Shown here: positions 56,705-64,000 of the stretch, piece after piece
How the letters are laid out: each line of letters begins with the position of its first letter
How positions within the stretch are numbered: the first letter of the stretch is position 1
NCBI GenBank assembly: GCA_019636235.1
Contig: JAHBXW010000019.1
Span: 1-64,000 of the forward strand
Source of the DNA: Planctomyces sp.
GTDB taxonomy: Bacteria > Planctomycetota > Planctomycetia > Planctomycetales > Planctomycetaceae
DNA: 64,000 bases
Direction: 5' to 3'
Made by a program: the position numbers and the translations under genes
The notes under the pieces: model-generated
The model's database searches: none
What the model was told of the DNA's origin: nothing
The model's input: the letters and a program-made list of their open reading frames with translations, nothing else

Positions 56705-57146
56705 CGGATGCACCTCCCGTTCAGGGCTCCAGCGATCAGCCCTTGCCGGAGTTGCCGAGGATCGACCGGGAACTACACGAAGATACGTCGTGCGTCGTCC
56801 AAGTTCACTCCCTATGCGAGCGTCCGCCGTTTCGGGCGCAACCCAGGTGGGTTGTCCGGGTTGGCGGGGGCTTCTCCATCTGGCTCCCGGCAATCTACCG
56901 GAGGATGTGATCTCGCCTGGCAGAGCCTATGTGGCACGCGAGCTCTCCCCCGCGTCGTTCTCGGCGTGCGGCGAATGGCCGTCATTCGCGTCGCTTCCTT
57001 CGGAACCTCGGCTGGTCGCAGCCTGCTCCAGCCGGGGCCGCGCACGAGGGGCGCGATTCCGAGGGGATGAGCGCCACGGCTCGGGCACGGCCGGACAATT
57101 CGGCCGCGGCACGCAAACCCGGCGCGGTCCCTCTTCCGCGTGACCG
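56705..57146. other. Intergenic stretch, nothing recognised
   Basis: About 440 bases between two minus-strand genes. Frames on both strands are short and not protein-like, and no tRNA or obvious repeat is present. Confidence 0.4.
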
Positions 57147-59922
<2,776 letters not shown>

Positions 59923-60011
59923 TCAACCGGGCGCGCGGGAATCCGCGGAAGCCCACAGACGCTGGGCCCAATGACGCCCTCCCCGGCACGCCAGCCGCCG
60001 GGGCACGCCGC

Positions 60012-60854
60012 TCAGTCCGATTCCGGACGCGGCGTGTTCGCCCAGTGCCCTGACGGATCCGAGCCCGCCACCCACACACCCTTCCCGTTCCAGCCCAGGT
60101 GCGCCCGCACGTCCGCCGCCGCGTATCGCAGCGTCAGACCGCAGCGCCGGCGGTCCGATTCGTTCGCCTCCGAACCGTGCAATAGAAGGTCCGAATGGAT
60201 CGAACACTCCCCCGCCTTCAGGCAGTCGTCGACCGGCTGACCGAATTGCTCGGGATTCTCGATCGTCTGGTTCAGCACGTTGTGCTCGCCCGGGTTGCTT
60301 TCCCGGAACGTCATGTGGCCGAAGTGGTGCGACCCCTGAATGAACCGCATGCACGCGTTTTCGACGTCGGCGTCGTCGATCGCCAGCCAGACCGTCAGGG
60401 CGCGGGTCGGCGTCAGCGGCCAGTAGCTGGCGTCCTGGTGCCAGGCGACCTGCTTGCCGTCGCGCGGCATCTTGCAGAAGAAATGCGAGCCCCAGCCGAC
60501 GACGTTCGGTCCCAGAATGTCCTTCACGACGGCCACGATCCGCGGCTCGGTCAGAATGTCCCACACGCGACCGTACTTGAGGTGCGCGGAGCTGATCGAA
60601 TAGCTGTCGCCGCCGGCGGCCGTCACACGGGCCAGCAGGTCATCGAAGTAGGCGCGAATGCCAGTGATCTCTTCCGCCGAGAAGATCGGGATTGGCCGGA
60701 CGAAGCCGTTCTGGTTGAAGGCCTCGACCTGTTCGGGCGTCAGAATCTGCGGGTCAGTGACCGTGCTGGGGTAGAACCGGAGGTCGCGTTCGATCCGTTT
60801 CAAGTCGTCTTGATCGGGAACGATTTTGTATTGCGGCGTGGTCGCGGAGGTCAT
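60012..60854 (-). CDS. Phytanoyl-CoA dioxygenase (PhyH) family protein
   Basis: A 280-residue Fe(II)/2-oxoglutarate oxygenase. The metal triad is His139 and Asp141 in WHQDASYW and the distal His226 in LLLHGSEANESDRRR, with the 2-oxoglutarate arginine in the RRR/RCG stretch. The substrate could be a small molecule, lipid or peptide; bacterial PhyH members are diverse. It lies 39 bases after yidC on the same strand and could be co-transcribed. Confidence 0.9.
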   Translation of the reverse strand: MTSATTPQYKIVPDQDDLKRIERDLRFYPSTVTDPQILTPEQVEAFNQNGFVRPIPIFSAEEITGIRAYFDDLLARVTAAGGDSYSISSAHLKYGRVWDILTEPRIVAVVKDILGPNVVGWGSHFFCKMPRDGKQVAWHQDASYWPLTPTRALTVWLAIDDADVENACMRFIQGSHHFGHMTFRESNPGEHNVLNQTIENPEQFGQPVDDCLKAGECSIHSDLLLHGSEANESDRRRCGLTLRYAAADVRAHLGWNGKGVWVAGSDPSGHWANTPRPESD

Positions 60855-60893
60855 GACAGTCTCGAAGTCGGACGTCGGACGAGGTCGGGGAAA

Positions 60894-62996
60894 TCAGGTC
60901 GATGAGCCGGAACGGTTCTGCACGGAAAGGCCCAGCCAGGCGCGGAGGCGATCCCACAGCGACGGCGCGGGGGCCGAGAACCGGGCCGTGCGATCTCGGG
61001 ACGCGGCGCCATTCCGGGGCGCCGGAGGCTTGCCGTTGGTCTGCTTCTTGGCCTCGTCGGCCGCCTCCAGCAGCTTGTCGAACAGCGTCTTCTTGCGCGG
61101 TTTCGATTCGTCCCGCTTCCGCTTCTCCGCCTGACGCGCCTCGATCCGCGGCTTCAACCGGTCCAGCAGCTTCCGCTCCGCAATCCCCCACAGGCTCGAC
61201 GCGATGAAGTAAATGCACAGCCCGGCCGGCGACTTGTAGAACAGGAAGCCCATGAACACCGTCATGAACGTCATCAGCCGGTTGCTCAGCTTCTGCTCTT
61301 CGTTCATCGCCGGCGGCATGAACAGCTTCTGCTGCACCAGGAACAACCCGACTGTAATCAGCGGCAGCAGGTTGAAATCCCGCGTATTCAGCAGCGGCAG
61401 CGCGAACGGCAACCGGAACAGCGCGTCCGGACCCGCCAGATTGTCGATCCACAGGAACCGCGCCAGGCGCAGGTCGACCGCGTAGAACAATGCGTTGTAC
61501 AGCCCGATGAAGATCGGCAGCTGCAGAAAGATCGGCAGGCAGCCCGACAGCGGGTTGTAGTTGTGCTTGCGGAACAGGTCCCGCTGCGCGATCGCAAATT
61601 TCTCCGGCTCCTTGGTGTATTTCTTCCGCAGCTCCTGCAGCTCGGGCTGAATCTCCTTCATCTTCTGCGCGCCTGCCGTCTGCCGCAGCGAAATCGGGAA
61701 CATCAGTCCCCGCACGCAGGCCGTCAACAGGATGATCGCCAGCCAGTAGGGCGCTCCCAGCCGGTGGTGGAAGAAGTTCATGATGGCCAGCAGGCTGCGG
61801 CTGATGACCCGCCACCAGCCGTAGTTCATGACCGGCTCGGCGCCGATCGCCTCCAGCAGATCGGACCGCTTGGGCCCCAGGTACAGATCGAACGAGTGCG
61901 TCGTCGACTCGCCGGCCGCCAGATTCAGATCAACCGACGTGAACTCGAGCGCCACATCGCTGCGCTCGACCGGCGTCGCCTCGTGCACCAGGAACGGCCG
62001 CGCCTCGGTGAAGTACGGGTCCGGGCGGCCGTCGCCATCCGCATCCCGCAACTGGCTCTCCCGGGGGGCCAACAGCGCCGTGAAGAATTGCACATCTCCG
62101 CCGGCGTACCGCAGCGGCAGCCGCCAGGCCGTCACCAGGCCGGGGTTGTTCTGATCCCGCGCCTTCTGGAGCTGGTCGACCACCTTGCTGGCGGTCAGCG
62201 AAACCGGCGTGACGTCCTGCTCCGTGGCGGAGCTGTCCAGCGTGCCGGCTTTCAGCTCGATGAACGTGCGCGCGTTGTCCGGATCCTCAAGCGGCAGCCC
62301 GACCGGACCCGTCATGCGATAGCGGGTCTGGCGAGGCGCGTCGCCGCGGTTCTCGATCGTCAGGTCGACGCCCAGCAGGTAGCCCGTCGCTTCGCTGTCG
62401 CGAACGGCGACGTTGCCCTTCTTCAGTTCATACTTCTTGCGGACTTCCAGGGAGCCGTCCGGCGAAGCGTAGCGGTACGTGACCCCGCCCTCGCTGACCG
62501 AATCCGGCACGACTTCCCAGTCGACGTCGCTCAGCGACAGCCCGGCCGCCTTCAACTGGGCGTCGATCAGGGGAACCGACGTCGCCAGCGTCCGCCGCAC
62601 CTCGTCTTCGCCCTTGCCGCCGTGGTTGTTGCCGACGACCTTCAGCGGGGCCTGGCGGTCCAGCGTGGTGTAATGGGGATCGAGCAGTTCGGCCGCGACG
62701 ACCGCGGCGCCGCGGGACGTCGTCGTCACGCGAAGGAAATACTCGAGGGCGCCGTCGCCCATGGGCCCCGGCGGGCCAAGCACGACGACCCGCCGCGGAT
62801 GCTCGACGATATTCCCGGTGGCCTCGGGGCCCGCTGGCTGTGCTTCGGCGATGGCGGCCTGCGGATCGCGATCCTGTTGAGCCAGGTTGGCGGGCCGTTT
62901 GGGCTTGGGAAACAGATCGGGGAACAGCCGGGGCGCGAGGAGCACCCAGACGGCGGTGAACAGCAGGAACAGCGTGAAATAGCGACGGTTATCCAT
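60894..62996 (-). CDS. yidC: Membrane protein insertase YidC
   Basis: A 700-residue YidC of the Gram-negative type. An N-terminal anchor (DNRRYFTLFLLFTAVWVLL) precedes a large periplasmic domain (about residues 60-400). The conserved core has RGLMFPISLRQTAGAQKMKEIQPELQEL (given in the usual order), NPLSGCLPIFLQLPIFIGLYNAL and the last spans with YKSPAGLCIYFIASSLWG. The C-terminus is basic, binding ribosomes. The start is ATG at 62996. It inserts and folds inner-membrane proteins, alone or with SecYEG. Confidence 0.97.
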   Translation of the reverse strand: MDNRRYFTLFLLFTAVWVLLAPRLFPDLFPKPKRPANLAQQDRDPQAAIAEAQPAGPEATGNIVEHPRRVVVLGPPGPMGDGALEYFLRVTTTSRGAAVVAAELLDPHYTTLDRQAPLKVVGNNHGGKGEDEVRRTLATSVPLIDAQLKAAGLSLSDVDWEVVPDSVSEGGVTYRYASPDGSLEVRKKYELKKGNVAVRDSEATGYLLGVDLTIENRGDAPRQTRYRMTGPVGLPLEDPDNARTFIELKAGTLDSSATEQDVTPVSLTASKVVDQLQKARDQNNPGLVTAWRLPLRYAGGDVQFFTALLAPRESQLRDADGDGRPDPYFTEARPFLVHEATPVERSDVALEFTSVDLNLAAGESTTHSFDLYLGPKRSDLLEAIGAEPVMNYGWWRVISRSLLAIMNFFHHRLGAPYWLAIILLTACVRGLMFPISLRQTAGAQKMKEIQPELQELRKKYTKEPEKFAIAQRDLFRKHNYNPLSGCLPIFLQLPIFIGLYNALFYAVDLRLARFLWIDNLAGPDALFRLPFALPLLNTRDFNLLPLITVGLFLVQQKLFMPPAMNEEQKLSNRLMTFMTVFMGFLFYKSPAGLCIYFIASSLWGIAERKLLDRLKPRIEARQAEKRKRDESKPRKKTLFDKLLEAADEAKKQTNGKPPAPRNGAASRDRTARFSAPAPSLWDRLRAWLGLSVQNRSGSST

Positions 62997-63261
62997 GTGA
63001 CTCACTCGGGCGCCGGCGTGGCGCCGCAATCGCGGCCGGTGGTCGCAGACCGACAAGGCGGACGGCTCCTCCGACCCGCTTTGGCAGCGGAGGGTCGCCG
63101 TGCGGGGCCGACCGCCGTGGCATCCGGCGGGCCGCGGGTGATGCGCGGGGAACCGGAGGCGTTGGCGGCCGGGGCGTGTCGCGGCAGGCGACGGCGCACG
63201 GCGTCCCCAGTGTAGGTAAACCGGGCCCGGAATTTCTCGGGGAAACGGGGGCTTCCGTCCC

Positions 63262-63289
63262 TTTTCAGGGGAACTCGTCCCGGTAGACT
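63262..63289 (+). promoter_or_regulatory. Possible promoter of tRNA-Gly
   Basis: TTTTCA at 63262-63267 and TAGACT at 63284-63289, separated by 16 bases, each match four of six consensus bases. The -10 box is about 15 bases before the tRNA. The sequence just downstream is GC-rich (CGGGAACCGCCC). Confidence 0.35.
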
Positions 63290-63303
63290 AACGGGAACCG
63301 CCC

Positions 63304-63376
63304 GCGGGCGTAACTCAGTTGGTAGAGTGTCAGCTTCCCAAGCTGAATGTCGAGGGTTCGAGTCCCTTCGCCCGCT
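63304..63376 (+). tRNA. tRNA-Gly(CCC)
   Basis: Acceptor stem GCGGGCG/CGCCCGC with discriminator T, a D-arm (CTCAGTTGGTAGAG), anticodon arm TCAGC TTCCCAA GCTGA giving anticodon CCC, and T-arm GAGGGTTCGAGTCCCTT. CCA is not encoded. A run of Ts at 63376-63381 follows at once and probably terminates transcription. Confidence 0.96.
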
Positions 63377-63390
63377 TTTTTCCATGTCGC

Positions 63391-63445
63391 CGGACGGCCG
63401 AAGATTGCTAGCCAGTTAGGCTAACGAGCAAAAAGCGGACGGCCG
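63391..63445. repeat. Direct repeats flanking a partial palindrome after tRNA-Gly
   Basis: CGGACGGCCG occurs at 63391-63400 and 63436-63445. Between them, TGCTAGCC and GGCTAACGAGCA form an interrupted inverted repeat around AGTTA. The position, right after a tRNA and before regulator genes, is where attachment or operator sites of tRNA-anchored islands lie. Confidence 0.45.
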
Positions 63446-63506
63446 GATTCCTTGGAACACCCTGATCGAATTCGCGCGAGCTGGGTGCAATCCGGAGGCC
63501 ATGAAC

Positions 63507-63731
63507 GTGATTCTTCAGGATGAATTCCGCCGGCCCGTCACGGAGGAGCTGGAGAAGCAGCACCTCTCGAAGCGCGAACTCGCGCGACGCATGGGCGTCG
63601 ACCCACCGTACGTCTTGCAGTACCTCAGTGGCCGCGTTTCTCCCGGACCCGACGTGATGGAACGCTTCTTCCGCGCGCTCGGTAAGACGCCGCAACTCAT
63701 TCTCCACGATGCCGTGGCAGTAACGATTTGA
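63507..63731 (+). CDS. Small XRE-type HTH protein
   Basis: A 74-residue single-domain regulator. Residues 18-50 (QHLSKRELARRMGVDPPYVLQY…) form a Cro/CI or HigA-like helix-turn-helix. GGAGG at 63494-63498 is only two bases from the ATG at 63501 but eight from the GTG at 63507, so GTG is the likely start. A second XRE gene follows after about 65 bases. It may be an antitoxin or element regulator; no toxin gene is adjacent. Confidence 0.8.
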   Translation: MILQDEFRRPVTEELEKQHLSKRELARRMGVDPPYVLQYLSGRVSPGPDVMERFFRALGKTPQLILHDAVAVTI

Positions 63732-63797
63732 CGTCGTCCTGCCAGCCAAAGCCTGCCGACACGAAGAACGAGCAGCTACAATCCCGGAGGTATGGAA

Positions 63798-64000
63798 GTG
63801 ACGGCTAAACAGCTCCGAGCGATCGTCGGCGACAACATCCGCGTGCGCCGGCAGGAACTTGGCCTGACGCAGGTCGCGTTGGGCGAGGCGTGCGGCTGCA
63901 GTCACGTGCATGTTTCGATGATGGAACGCGGCAAGACAGAGCCTTCTCTCACCCTGCTTGCCGCGCTGGCGGAGGCGCTTTCCACCAACCCGCAGGCCCT
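63798..64000 (+). CDS. XRE-family HTH protein, cut by the window edge
   Basis: Open to the end of the window (67 codons visible). LRAIVGDNIRVRRQELGLTQ, ALGEACGCSHVHVSMMERGK and PSLTLLAALAEAL form a classic XRE helix-turn-helix. GGAGG at 63786-63790 is one base from an ATG at 63792 and seven from GTG at 63798, so GTG is preferred, the same arrangement as in the preceding gene. The C-terminal part, which would tell the class, is outside. Confidence 0.82.
   Translation, partial: MTAKQLRAIVGDNIRVRRQELGLTQVALGEACGCSHVHVSMMERGKTEPSLTLLAALAEALSTNPQA

Noticed and set aside
63377-64000. Toxin-antitoxin module at the right edge
   Set aside because: Both visible genes are XRE-type DNA-binding proteins; no toxin fold is present in the window.

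Overview
The window looks like a high-GC planctomycete chromosome (Planctomycetota). The evidence is a DUF1501 protein with a Tat-type leader, planctomycete-style secreted proteins, a Ser/Thr kinase with an extracytoplasmic sensor, a MotA/MotB-like pair, an aroD/aroE-like fusion, and a normal bacterial core (nusA-infB-rbfA, topA, guaB, yidC). The species cannot be told from the sequence.

Region 1 (1-9408) is accessory DNA. The left part (1-1458) is visibly AT-richer and holds a gene fragment, four copies of ATGCGACA in inverted orientations and a sulfotransferase. A densely self-complementary, non-coding stretch (1577-1900) follows; I read it as a candidate structured RNA of unknown class. 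Next is an integrative element. It has a minus-strand XRE regulator and a small protein sharing a roughly 35-residue domain with it. A plus-strand module carries a ParB-like protein, a VirD4/TraG-type coupling ATPase, small membrane and zinc-ribbon proteins, an excisionase-like protein and a large serine recombinase. The recombinase gene runs into tRNA-Pro(GGG), which supplies its last codons and stop. No relaxase or mating-pore gene is visible.

Region 2 (9390-63376) is ordinary chromosome. Plus-strand blocks: two GT2 glycosyltransferases, topA, a propeller-like membrane-anchored protein, an APH/ATPase fusion, a sugar isomerase-like protein, an acrylyl-CoA reductase-like protein, motA/motB-like, and DUF1501. 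Minus-strand blocks: a PpiD/SurA-like chaperone with a membrane protein and a MOSC protein; esterase, ABC permease, AroD/AroE-like fusion and phosphatase; nusA-infB-rbfA followed by an endonuclease III-like protein and an esterase; a soluble histidine kinase; an orphan DNA methyltransferase; a Ser/Thr kinase; an envelope-polysaccharide operon (asnB, two GT4 enzymes, a sugar-phosphate transferase, waaA); guaB with an overlapping planctomycete protein; and yidC with a PhyH dioxygenase.

Region 3 (63377-64000) follows tRNA-Gly(CCC). It changes character again, with direct repeats around a partial palindrome and two small XRE-type regulators, and may be the edge of a second tRNA-anchored island.

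Best leads: the candidate structured RNA at 1577-1900; the shared-domain regulator pair at 2003-3092; the coupling-protein element without a relaxase and its recombinase/tRNA junction; the AroD/AroE-like fusion that has lost most catalytic residues of both halves; and the MotB-like stator protein without a peptidoglycan-binding domain.
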